64,000 bases of DNA from Marchantia polymorpha subsp. ruderalis (Eukaryota; Streptophyta; Marchantiopsida; Marchantiales; Marchantiaceae), in contig AP031355.1 of NCBI GenBank assembly GCA_037833965.1, forward strand, positions 16,517,501 to 16,581,500, read 5' to 3'. The notes beneath the pieces are model-generated. The model was not told the origin of the DNA and did not search any database. It worked only from the letters and a program-made list of their open reading frames with translations. Shown here one piece after another: positions 12,703 through 23,842 of this stretch (position 1 is its first letter; each line of letters begins with the position of its first letter). Position numbers and translations under genes: made by a program.

Positions 12703-13864
12703 TAAGTATGTCACGGATGAGCTGATTCGGGTCAACGGGAAATGCTGGGAACCACAACTACCGTAGAAACGTATGATAGGAAGAACACACAAGAACTCGA
12801 AGACAATATTCCTTGATTGTAAATGTTTGTCATTGGAACCTAACACTCAGCTTTAGAACAGATAGGAAGGATCCAATATCAGATGACATCAGGTCAGAGT
12901 TGACAAGTCAAAGGTCATAGTTGGAAAGATAGGGACAGCTAGCATTCCGTTAGTTATTTAACATATCATCATCTTCACCATTTACATGTCATTTAGGTGC
13001 CAATACTTAAATAATATTTTTTAAGCATTTGTGTAATTTATCATCACGACAAATAAATTCGAAATAGATTCGAAATAGAGATCATAACTATATCTACTTT
13101 GGAATTTAAGAAATATGAAACAATTTTCAATAGTCTATTTTATTAATCACAAAAAATAGGTTCAAACTTTGATGTGTTATTATGTTTTTTATTATAAAAT
13201 TATTATTATTTTATTAAAATTAATTTTTCAACTAAATATAAATAATATTGAATCAATTCTTACACGATATTTTTATTTTTAATTATATTTAGCTCAAATT
13301 TTGTATTTTTATCATGGTTGAGTTCAAAAGTTCATACTTATGTACTTGAGAAACCATTTTAACCTTTAGAAAAATGCTTTCATAGTAAAAAATTTGATTT
13401 TATTTATATGTTAAAGAAAACCGGAGGGTGTTACTTCTTTATTCAGATGCATCCAAATTTTATCATATGATGGAAATGATATAATCTTATTTTTTATTTA
13501 TCGACATTGAAAATAAAAATATTTTTGTAAAATTTTCACTTGTAAATTTGATGCTATCACTTTGTCACAAAACTTGTATTCTATTTGACCACAGCATACA
13601 CTCCAAAAACATGAATAAATCAACTATGATGAATACTGTAATTGGTGAATGAATTTTAAATATAAAAATATGACCATTCAAATAGTTGACAATAGTTGAG
13701 TCTAGAGATGATCCTGATGTTTAATCTTTAGCATGTGCTATTTGAAAAAAATATAATTTAGTGTCAAAATTATCATACACCTAACTTCTGGCAAATAAAT
13801 GGAATGATAGACATCACTATAGGCATTGGTGACTTGTCTAATTTACACAGTAATTAACACTTTA
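12701..13864. repeat. AT-rich direct repeat, copy 1 (partner 23843-24990)
   Basis: Aligns with 23843-24990 in the same orientation at roughly 90% identity with many small indels, typical of ageing non-coding DNA. No gene is visible. Similarity stops at AACACTTTA; here LINE sequence follows directly, in the partner unrelated sequence does. So the LINE insertion or a deletion postdates the duplication. Confidence 0.85.
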
Positions 13865-13935
13865 CACAAGGCGCACTACACACCTTACACCATGCCACTC
13901 GGAACATTGATTGAACCTTCAGCAACAACAAAGAC

Positions 13936-14840
13936 ATGCACAACACTTCCAACGATGCCGAATCACAAGACCAAGACGAAAGCAAGCGCAGTCCGAACAA
14001 ACAACTCCTTGACATGATGGCTTTATTCAGCCAAGTCACTCTCAACATCTCCACAGAGCAGGCCTACGAAAGACGAGTCAAAAAAAGAGATACTAGAGCG
14101 GTAATTTTCTTTCTCAACCGTTGCCTTAGCTTGACTCAAGTGCAAGAATGGTTTGACGGAGAACTCAAACGCAACAGGAGACTCAGCATCACTACGGTCA
14201 CTTCCATAAGAAGCAAGAATTTTCATGTCAAGTTCGTAGAGAAGCCGGACAAAGACAAGGCACTAACCACCACCCACCTCAAATACTTGAGGCAGTAGTT
14301 CATTGTCATACCTTGGTTTGAGGCTACGGACGACTACGAGTATGTTCCCCAAAAGTATCTAGTTTGGGTTCACTTTCCAAAACTCATATCATGTCATATA
14401 CAATGGCTACAAGAAATAACAGCTACTCTTGGCACTGTCCTCATCCCACCCAAGAGAATAGGCCCTTGTTCAAGGCATGCGTGGAGTGAACTCATGGCTC
14501 TTCAATCCCAACTAATGTGCATGTCACAATAGAGTACTCTATTGCTCAGATTCTTATCAAAATAACACATCTTCCTAACTCGTGTATTCGATGTAGACAT
14601 CAAGGTCATCAAGCAGTGCAATGTCAAGGTGACACGTTCTTCACATCAACACGAGGAGGAGAAAAGAAACAAGGCACCGTCACCCGAACCGCACACAACA
14701 CAAAGAACACACAAGCCAGGAGGCGAGCTCAAACACAAACTGTCCAAACCGGCCACAACAAGGAAATTCACTCCTTGGAAACTTGCGAAACACCACATGA
14801 AAAGAAAAGAAAAGTCATAACACCTTTCATGAAGTCGTAG
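13936..14840 (+). pseudogene. LINE ORF1 remnant with CCHC zinc knuckle
   Basis: The frame is open from 13936 to a stop at 14298, and similar-looking coding continues in broken frames to about 14840. The middle part (VWVHFPKL and a following Gly/Leu-rich stretch) resembles the RNA-binding ORF1 region of plant LINEs. A clear zinc knuckle, CIRCRHQGHQAVQC (C-x2-C-x4-H-x4-C), lies at about 14583-14624, followed by a basic tail. In an intact element this protein would coat the element's RNA. Several stops make it non-functional here. Confidence 0.75.
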
Positions 14841-15100
14841 AAGTCAAGGACAAAGAAGACAACAGATGAACAAGGAACAAAATCCATTTCCATAGGGAAA
14901 AGGAAGTCAATGGTATTCAATTCAGAGTTGAGTTTCAATGCACAAAAAATCACAGAGTCTACTACACAGATTGATGGATCTGAACACCACACACGCTCTA
15001 AAGCTAAAGACACATGCGAGAAGAAAAACATCAAGCGCAACCAGACGGCCTTTAGTGAGATATAAATCACACATCTACTTCACTATTACTTCTCACACTG

Positions 15101-18100
15101 AATATAGTTTCCTGGAATGTGGGAGATCTAAATGGAAACACCATGAAGTATAAGGTTAGAGATTTCTATCTAATGAGCCAAAATAGGCCGGATATCATGG
15201 CAATACAAGAGCACAAACTATATACCTTTGCTATGACGGCAATATAATACTTACTCAATATACACTTTACGTGTTTATGTTCTCCATGATAGATGGGAGC
15301 TAGAGGAGGAAGTAAAGATGGAACACCGTTACTTATTGACAAAAGCTTCATTGTTACACACTCGAGCAAAACTCATGATGGCTTCAGCGTATGGTCTCAA
15401 CTTTCCAAACAAGGTCATGAATTTCTTGTGGTCTCTATCTATGGTCCTCACACTCCAAGCGAGAGAGCTGCCCTCTGTAATTGACTTCAAAACTTGTTTA
15501 CTCACATCCATGTTCTTTTATGCGGAGACTGGAATATGGTGAAACTACCTTAAGATTCCTCAAGAGGCAAGCAAGTACTCACTGGAGCGGAAGGGACCGC
15601 GTTCTCACATTTTTGCAAAAAACATAACCTGATGTATCTTCGACTGATGGCAGCCGAGGCAAGGGGATCCACTCACACCAGATGAAATCCAGATCGATAA
15701 GCACCCAGATGGTCTAGAATATATCAATTCTATGTGTCACATGGAGGAAAATGGCTAACTGGTGCACAACATGTACTACATCATGCGGGCAACACGCTCT
15801 CTGATCACATACCAATCTCTATGGTCCTAGATTTGGCACTTTTCAATCCACCGACAATAGAATTGCACTATGAGGTCCCACAACCTTCAAATGGAGTACT
15901 ACACTTCTCACCAAAGATGGAATCCAGGCATGAATACATAAAATTTGGAAAAATTACATCATAGACAGGATGATCCCAGACAGACATACTACAAAGGGAT
16001 GCAGCAAGTTCGAAAATAATTACAGGCCAAGCAAAGAGAGCACTAGAACCGAATATCACTCATTGACATCTTCCAACAGTAAATCACACACTTACACCAG
16101 ACAACACCTAAAAACCTGACCACAACCCAACTCTCGCGCCTCAACTGGCTCGTAACTGAGAAGCGGATCTGCGAACACGAAAGGGATGTGGAGATATGTT
16201 TGTGGTCCAAGGTGAAGCACCTAACACTTGGAAACGCGCCCAGTAAATACTTTTTCAACATTCATCAACAAAATTCTGCAAGAGTTCAAATTTTGCACCT
16301 GAGGTTAGACGATGATGTAGAAACACGAGAGCAAGCTCAGATACTTTGCAAGGTAGGACAATATTACTCTAATCTTTATAGTCTAGAAGAGAAAACACAT
16401 GATGACCAGATCCTACATCAACAATTGATAATTAGATACAATGAAATATTCCTGACGCCAGAAGAGCAATGCTAGCTGCCACACCAACACTCCAAGAAGC
16501 TGAAGACGTACTTTTTTCGCTACCAAAGAACAAAGCGCCGAGAGTTGACGGAGTGTCAACAGAAGCAATGCAAAAAATTTGGCCTCTTATGAAACACTTC
16601 TACATCAGAATGTTAGAGAAGCTCTAGACAAACTTTGTACTAGCCAAAATTGTAACTGAGGATATGATTATACTCATTCCAAAGTTAGTCAACAAAACGG
16701 AGCTCAAAGATTGGAGACCTCTGACAATGTTCAACACGGATTACAAGATAATTGCCAAATTGTTGGCAAGTAGACTTCAAATTTTGCTAGCAACATTGGT
16801 GCTTTCTCAATAGACTGGTTTCGTCAAGGATCGTAACATATTGGACAATGTGATGAACCTCTGGATGGCACAGGATGCTGCCAAAACCTGTGACTAGGGT
16901 TTGTCCTACACCTATACATGTATAATAAATTATACACTTTATATATGTATAATTTGTATAATGAAATGCATTATACATGTATACTTCCAAACATGGAAGG
17001 TTGATTTTCCTAGCCAAACAGCCAGATGCCTAGAGCATGACTAATGCTCTAGGCATCTAGTCTAGATCAAAAAAGGCAGAAGGTCTTGTAGTGTTGTATG
17101 CAAATGTTAGACTGCGTGAAAACGAAGGAAATATGGTGGGAGTCATGACTGGAGAAGAGATTGACCATAATGTAGATGCTTCTGAAGAATAAAATGAACA
17201 GGTATAAAGTTTTTTTGGACAATGTATAATATACTTATACTATACATGTATAATTTGTATGTTCTGTACAATGAAATGGATTATACATGTATACTTCCGA
17301 ACCCTACCTGTGACAGTAGAGGTATGTTTGTAATACTAGATTTTGAAAAATCTTATGATAGAATGTATCATTCTTATCTGTGGGACACAATGACAAACTA
17401 CGGTCTGGGAGAGCATTTTGTTAGATTTGAAAAAGTACTCATCCAAGCCGCTTCAGCGGCAGTTCACCTAAATGGCTCCAAGACCTTTAGATTTCCAATA
17501 GCAAGAGGAGTACGTCAAGAATGTCCACATGTCACTCTGTTGTTTGCCCTCGTCATTGAGCCGTTGATGACGCAATTCAAACATAACTTTCAATTCGGCA
17601 AACTTCGTGGATTTAAAGTAGGGGAGAACGTTTTCCTAGACAATTCATTGTTTGCCGACGACATGAGTGTTTTTTTGATGGCTCGCAAACTTCGTTTGCC
17701 GAATTACGTTAGGTCCTAGCAAAATATGAAACAAGCAGTGGAGCACCTCTAAACTTGGCTAAATCTTCCATTCTGCTCCTTGATTTGGATAGACCATCAG
17801 ATTGGATACAAACTACAAGGTGCAGGTTGATGGAAACATGAATAATCAACAAAAACCCGGGAGCACCTATAATACTCGGAGTATCAACATTCAGCAGGGA
17901 GAAATTCTGCACGCAGCAGCTGGTTAGTACACTTGGAGGTTGTCATTCAAAACTTTGCTCATTTGAATCACGTATTAACTTTCTACAATGTGCACTACAA
18001 GCCCAACCTACGTTTTACATTTCTCTCATGCGGTTGTCTGCCCTTACCTGTAAAAAAATATAACAACTCTACATGCAATTTGTTTGGGGTTACAGCACGG

Positions 18101-19060
18101 AAGGAGAAGCAAAACTATCACTCATCTGATGGAAGATGTTTACGAGATCAAAGGCACAAGGAGGTTTAGAAATTAGAAGCATAACTGATTCCAACACTTA
18201 CTTCATGGAAAACTGGATCGGTTGTGCATTACATGAGTTAGTTCATTGCAATCGTAGTAAATGTTCCAAAAACCTACTACGAGGTCACTATAGTCTATCA
18301 GATTTGACACTTACGGATCAGTCATTGCACCTCTCGGAAAATGAAGTATGAGCAACGTTACACAGCTGATGGCAGCAAATAAAGAAAGACTTTTTTTGGG
18401 ATCCACAAGACGTCTTCATCCCGGACATCCTCATCCTCAAGGATGTAGTCAACTTGATTTTGCAACAACATAATTCAACATAAGCACTCACGAAGTTGGT
18501 GATGGTAGAATTGAGAAAATTCAATATCATTCAAGTAGCAGAACCATGAAAAAGAAGAAAATACTTAGAGTTGCATACATTCAAGATGAACAAGAAACAC
18601 ATCATCAAGACTCGCATCCAGTTCAACTCTTTCGGCGCAGATTTCTCACGTCCAAGGGCCCATGCAGCTGCATACTCACATCAAGTGAGGGATGGAGTCT
18701 AAGGGAAAAATCCGTAGCATGTAGTTTCACTAAAGCAGAAAAAGAATGGTTTAGAGGAAAGTCACAGAACATGCCAACCGCTCAAATTCTCAACCAAAAA
18801 TGAGGCACCTTCAAGTTTGAGTAAGAGTGGAACACGTTCTTTCATCAACTCTGGAAAACCCACAATGTAAACAGGGATAAAATTTTTAGGAGGAAGATAC
18901 TCCAGCAAGGATTCTACACCAACGACGTAGTGCATAAAATCAGACCTGGAAACGGATGCTGCCCAAGAGGATGCACCTCTCCTAAGACGGTCCAACACAT
19001 CTTTGATTGTCCCTTTGCTTATAAGGTCTGGTCGGCTATAGCACAACTAAGGTGTTGTAT
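15101..19060 (+). pseudogene. LINE ORF2 remnant: endonuclease, reverse transcriptase, zf-RVT
   Basis: The endonuclease begins with NIVSWNVGDLNG (15101) and includes the catalytic-type glutamate context IMAIQEHKL, the block YGPHTPSER (about 15450), CGDWNMV (about 15525) and the hallmark SDHIP (about 15800). The reverse transcriptase begins near 16520 (KNKAPRVDGV), continues through DWRPLTMFN and LDFEKSYDR, and reaches the catalytic FADDM at 17651. A zf-RVT-like region with C, C, H and C spacing (CCPRGC, then TVQHIFDC) is at about 18950-19020. Stops, for example TAG near 16811, and frame changes occur throughout. In a live element this protein nicks target DNA and copies the element RNA into the site. 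Confidence 0.85.
16895..17306. mobile_element. hAT-like MITE inserted in the LINE reverse transcriptase
   Basis: A 412-bp insertion flanked by an 8-bp direct repeat CCTGTGAC (16887-16894 and 17307-17314). It starts TAGGGTTTG and ends CGAACCCTA, near-perfect terminal inverted repeats. The 8-bp duplication and TAGGG ends are typical of hAT elements. Across the insertion the LINE frame resumes in the same reading phase (Cys-Asp, then LDFEKSYDR), confirming the exact boundaries. Inside, a roughly 45-bp segment with TATACATGTATACTTCC occurs near both ends, and a perfect 15-bp stem, 5-base loop hairpin lies at 17024-17058. No transposase is encoded, so it was moved by an enzyme made elsewhere. Confidence 0.85.
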
Positions 19061-19725
19061 CCAACACAAATAAATATCTTCAAGACGGCTACATCATTGA
19101 TACATCTCCTCGAACTCAACATGCAAAACCAACATAGTACTCATTCTACAGCTCTATGGATGTTAACTACACATGTATGCAGACATCTATGGCTTAGTAG
19201 AAATCATTTCCTGTATGAGTAAGAAATAGTGCTAGTAAGTCTTTATACTAGGGTTAGGAATACTATAAACAATGCTTAAAACTGCAATATTGTTACAGAA
19301 CACGCTAGGTAGTGCAGTGCACACAAGGTTAGAACGGTGGCTAACAAAGAAACTAGACAAATTATATGTACCAACGAAATGTTCGGAAGCACTCCACACG
19401 ACAGGAGCAGCGAATGGATTGGACACAATACAGCACTCTCACATGAGAGGGACAAATCAAGCTTGAATTACAATTTCAACAATGTCACGGTCAAACTGTG
19501 ACAGGTTGTGGACCTGAGCATTGTACATTTTTTAAATGATATACTCATTGGTTGGCGTACGCACGGCCGTCGGCGCGTTTTTGCTGTCCTGCAGAGGTCT
19601 ACTTTGGTCTCTGGTATGATGACTAAAATGTTTGTACTCTGACTCCCTGTTTGTGACAGTTTGTTTTTTCTTCTTAGCGTGTGGCGCATAAAACAAGAAT
19701 CCTTGCAGTTTTCTATAGTTTCAAT

Positions 19726-20301
19726 CATTTGGCTAGTTCACTCTTCCCACTTAACATATGCGGTCCAATTTTAATTTAAGGAAGGATTACTCCTAAATTT
19801 AAGCCACCAAAAGTTTGTCCAAAACATTAAACTCAATGCACATACTATTTATCCAACACGTAATACAACACCATCTTTCCTACACAATCATGTAGGGATA
19901 TTACTCTGTTCTAGTATCAACCACGAATCCACTTACTACATGAAATTTTCTCTCATCATTTTCCATCATCATTTTCCACTTTCTCTTTTATACTTTTGCA
20001 ACCTGATGACCTTGTTATTCTTGTGTTGTCACAAACAGTCTCCACCAGTAAGCTGTGCTAATAATCCACTGTCTTTCCATCCCATTTCATCATCTTACAA
20101 TTGTTACAGGAAATTGTTGTTGTGCTTACTCTTTCTTGCCTTGTACCTTCCACTATGTTTTTATCCATCTTGTTTATTCAAAATAAGGATTTGTCAATTC
20201 TGGTCATTCTATCTTGATTGAGAAGCAATTTTCAACCATGCTTCTTGAACCAAAACGTCATCACTAAAAAAAAAAATTTAATTTTCATGCGGTTATTTTG
20301 G
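19726..20301. repeat. Direct repeat, copy A (partner 25515-26080)
   Basis: Matches 25515-26080 in the same orientation at about 94-95% identity. The last part (from about 20183) also matches bases 1-121. After the shared CATGCGGTTATTTTGG the copies separate: this one runs into inverted-repeat arm B, the other into the 8.1-kb duplicated segment. No coding content is supported. Confidence 0.85.
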
Positions 20302-20351
20302 AACTCCTCGCCCCTACAAACTCGAATGCTCTGGCAATCACAACGCATAAC

Positions 20352-21728
20352 CTTGAATGCAAGAAATCGCTCGCCGAATTGAAAACTCCGAGTTGCTTGA
20401 TCCGCCATCGCTAAAGCGAGAGTGCATCAAAAGAAAAGAAATGCTAGACAAAAAGTTCGGCTGGTCTAGTATTGGTCGCGAAACGCGAAACCATATGGTG
20501 GTGATCGTGAAGGTGACAATCTAACGGTTTACGTATGCAGTCAGCCCGGAGAGCATACGGTGGGGGTTGTTCTAGCCAAAAGCGTAATAAAGCCTTGTAT
20601 TCGGACAAATGACTTGGTAATCGTACAAATACGGTAGAAGTAAGATCATACGAGTAGGGTCAGGCTGGTCATGCCGAAGAACCGAAAGTAAAAACATGCA
20701 CTAAGACATTTCAAGCTAGAACCTGGATGCAAGGTAGCAAATAGAGTGTTTGGATCTAGTGTAGGCCATGACATCCGGGGGATCCGAATCACGTAGAAAA
20801 CGATAAACTAAGTTTTAATGTTGATGGTAGGCGTCCAGGTTTAGGCATGTTATGTCCTAATTGCATAAACTCATCGTGGTTCAAGTAGGAAATGTAGCAC
20901 AGAAAGTGAAGTCCTGACTGAACCAAATCACAGCATGATGAGCAATATCATGCTTGATTCTCATACCGCAAGACTACATTTTGTCATAGGATGTTTATTC
21001 AACTTAGGTATTTTCACACATAATGTTCGTTCACCGTGCGAAATTCGGCTAATGACATGTAGGATACATGTATCATATTTAGCAAATCAAAAGCGTGCAG
21101 AATGTAATTCCTTGAGCCTTTAGACGTCTTGTGCAGACGTCTTGTGCATTAGGACATAAACCAACGTTCAAAGACCGAATATCTTTGCATCAGTATGGAT
21201 GACTTGATAGGAAGGAGAATAACCAGCGAGGCTGTTTTTATGGAATCATGGAATTAAACTCTTCTGCATTTGTCGCAATGACCAATTGACTGTTTACTTG
21301 TCTGTACATGCAAACTTGGCACAAGAGGCTGAATCGCCTGTTTCTTAGGGGCAGTCAATCACCGCTCCCCGGCGAGAGGCTTTCTTCAGTGTCTGGCCAC
21401 GCCACTCAGGGCCGGGACCTTCTGAATCAGATTTCAGAAAGGAGTACAACGGCCTGCAAACTCAATCAAGATCAAATGACAAGAAACAGCAGCTCACGTT
21501 GCAGTGTACCTGAAAACTTCCTACTCCCATGCAGCACTTGCAAGTTACCATGCAAAAGCCGAAGGCTCCAAATATTATGAGAAAAACGCCCACCACAATT
21601 TCCCGGTGGGTGAACACGATGTCCCCATCGATTGCGAATGCTCCAAAGACGATGCAAAGTAGAAAAACCACTCCAATTGTAGCAAAAATCAGGACTTTTG
21701 CATAGACATTAGTGACCTCCCTTTTAGT
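20352..21728. repeat. Inverted repeat, arm B (partner 10548-11953)
   Basis: Reverse-complement match to arm A. On the minus strand it carries the paralogue of the small cysteine-rich frame, then the conserved 3' flank, and at its distal end the CTAGAACAACC motif and the ATGGCGGATCA segment also seen in arm A. Beyond 21728 the two arms have unrelated sequence. Confidence 0.85.
21462..21722 (-). CDS. Paralogue of the small cysteine-rich two-membrane-segment protein, ATG replaced by AGG
   Basis: The frame is open over the whole region aligned to the 83-residue protein at 10554-10805 and ends a few codons later (tail FLSFDLD). Membrane segments, the AIDGDI-FTHR loop and the C-x3-C-x-CC-x8-C-x3-CC pattern are all conserved. 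The codon matching the partner's start is AGG (21722-21720). The frame stays open for more than a dozen codons upstream without an ATG, so translation would need an upstream spliced exon or a non-ATG start; otherwise this is a pseudogene. Against simple decay stand the lack of any stop or frameshift and the retention of every cysteine. The substitution pattern is described under findings. Confidence 0.45.
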   Translation of the reverse strand, partial: REVTNVYAKVLIFATIGVVFLLCIVFGAFAIDGDIVFTHREIVVGVFLIIFGAFGFCMVTCKCCMGVGSFQVHCNVSCCFLSFDLD

Positions 21729-21926
21729 AAGCTTGCTGACCAACCTTCGGACAGATTTCCTTTCAACCAGCTGCAGCTCGAGCGCTCAAAGCTTGAGTTC
21801 TGAGAGCAGTCAGTAGACAGGTCATACAACATAAGACTGGACCCTAATCATCAAATTCCATTCTTAGAAGTCCGCCTTCTCCACTTGCAAATTGCATATA
21901 GTATACACCCCCTCTATTCGACGAAT

Positions 21927-22385
21927 CTGCAGCGCTCGAACATTAGAGCAAGCCGCTCTGTGAAGGATTCATCTTCGGCCACGACACGAATGGAGAATTT
22001 TCGCCTCTATCGCTTTGCAAGATGGGCACCGGCCTAGACTGCAACATAACTTGCCTTCACGATCAACTGCCAAAAAACCTCCTGTTGTCACACGAAATGG
22101 ACATTTAACATGTCCTCGAAACTTCGTCCAGCCTTTGTGGCCCTGCTGTTGCAAGCTGCGTTAGAACAAGGCAGGTGCCTTGTTCTAACGCTGTCAATTC
22201 CCTTAAGTAGAAGATCTTCTTAAGGTGTGGGAGTCTGCGATCAAGTTCTATACAATTTCCCTTAGCCTGTCCATGGCTCGAAAGTCAACCAGAAATCAGT
22301 GCGGGACGGTCTTTGACAGGTTCAATCAACGCGGAAAGCTGCATTTTCTGCAACTTGCAGGATGAGAGCCGTTGACAATTGGGTA
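21927..22385. repeat. Direct repeat, copy 2 (partner 8114-8556)
   Basis: Same orientation as 8114-8556. It lacks the U-box/ARM sequence on its left, so it shows what the 8114 repeat looked like before it was joined to the truncated gene. Here the frame that supplies the foreign N-terminus of the 7221-8159 fusion has a stop. The minus-strand frame of about 60 codons (21969-22154) remains open. Confidence 0.85.
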
Positions 22386-23842
22386 CAAGCTCAGAGTCCG
22401 AAGCCCTTTCGACTAGGGCTTAATCCTTCTACTGTACGTCTTGAAGTACGGATTGCACATGCCCGATGCAGAGCGTAATGCAGAGCCAAGCAATTCATCC
22501 GGAGATCCAGTCTTGACCGAGGGATCATCTCTAGTTTCTACTCTCACCATGCTCCATTCCACTTCTCACTGCTTGTTTCTCGTAACGTGATCGCGCCATT
22601 TGAGGCCGCCTTACGGCACAGGTAGCCGCCGCTTATACGATGAAATGTGAATTTCTGCAGGGAATTTTTCAACGGATCCACGATCCTTATGCCTCACGAA
22701 GCTGGCATTTGGAAAGGCAATTTGAGATGGACGTCCAATTACTGCGGTTGTAGAAGGACATGTCATGGAATCTTACGTAAGAATATCATTACGATGATGA
22801 GGGTTAGTATTCTCAGTACCGTTACGAATGTGGGCTCACGTAGTAACTTAACATGCCGTGGAATTTCATGTCCTTGCATGTTCCTGATGATGAAACTTGA
22901 TATTAGACTTCAAAGCTAAAGGTATTATAACAAGTGATGGACGTGAGATCATCCGATATATTTTCTTTTGTCGATGCTTTCCTGATATTTACATCTCATA
23001 GAAGTCATGGGACATAGAATCAGTAGCAAGATCGAGATTTCAGAGGTTTCTAACCCCGGGAGAAATGACATTCTCGAATAGTCACCCGTCTGATATAATA
23101 TCTGCTTATTCAGCAGCATTGACTGAAAAGGCAGAGGAGTATAATGCGGCTTTTGGCTCACACAGAGGCGTGTAAATTGCTGCGAAAGATCTCCTACGAA
23201 CGGGAGTGACTTGAACAATGTGACTGCCTTAGCAGCACGTAAGAGTGCATCCTACACATGGCTTGGGATGAACTAGGACGCGTTTCCACATACTGTGGCT
23301 TAGCCAATCATGAAACACTTCTTGCAACACTTCTCGTATCTTCAATCAGGTTCGGATATTGACGAAAAATGAAACATGACGCAAGATGGCACGACAAAGG
23401 GCAAAACTCTAAGGATGAATGACAAACGAAACGCAGAAAACTCGGCTTGACTCAGAACCGATTGAATTCAGTTGACTGACCTCAGGGTCAAGCACAGGCA
23501 GCCAATCTCTCGCCTTCCTCGGAATCGTCTGTCATCTTACACCTGAAGTCCAGTGCCCTCGGGATGTAGATATCATGATGTGTCGGTAATAAAGCGAATC
23601 TTTAGGAGCAAAAATTGAGCAGACCTTCATTTCCGGCTCAATCGAAGGCAACTTTACGACATACAGTCGAAACTGGAAGTTATAGTTCAAAAGTTCTGGA
23701 AAAATAATTTAAGGATATTAGCATCTGAAATGCATCTAGTTAAAGATTCTTCGTAAATCTTCCAAATTTTTACTACAGTGAAGAAAGCAACCTGTCTGAT
23801 CTTCTTGACATGGAACCCTTTCCATGTCAAGAAGTAATTCCA
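22386..23842. other. Stretch without a recognisable gene
   Basis: Single-copy sequence within this window, with mixed composition. Open frames are under 100 codons and unrecognised. A small palindromic patch (CATGGAACCCTTTCCATG) lies at about 23809-23826, just before the repeat that starts at 23843. Confidence 0.55.

Larger units (their letters stand above)
13865..19466 (+). mobile_element. Degenerate LINE (non-LTR) retrotransposon
   Basis: In order on the plus strand: an ORF1 region with a CCHC zinc knuckle, an endonuclease/exonuclease/phosphatase domain, a reverse transcriptase domain with the FADD core, and a C-terminal zf-RVT-like zinc region. This is the layout of plant L1-type LINEs. 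All parts carry stops and frameshifts, so the element cannot mobilise itself. A 412-bp hAT-like MITE splits the reverse transcriptase. The left edge is taken where similarity between the flanking repeat copies ends (13864); the right edge near 19466 is approximate, and no poly(A) tail or target-site duplication was found. Confidence 0.85.
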
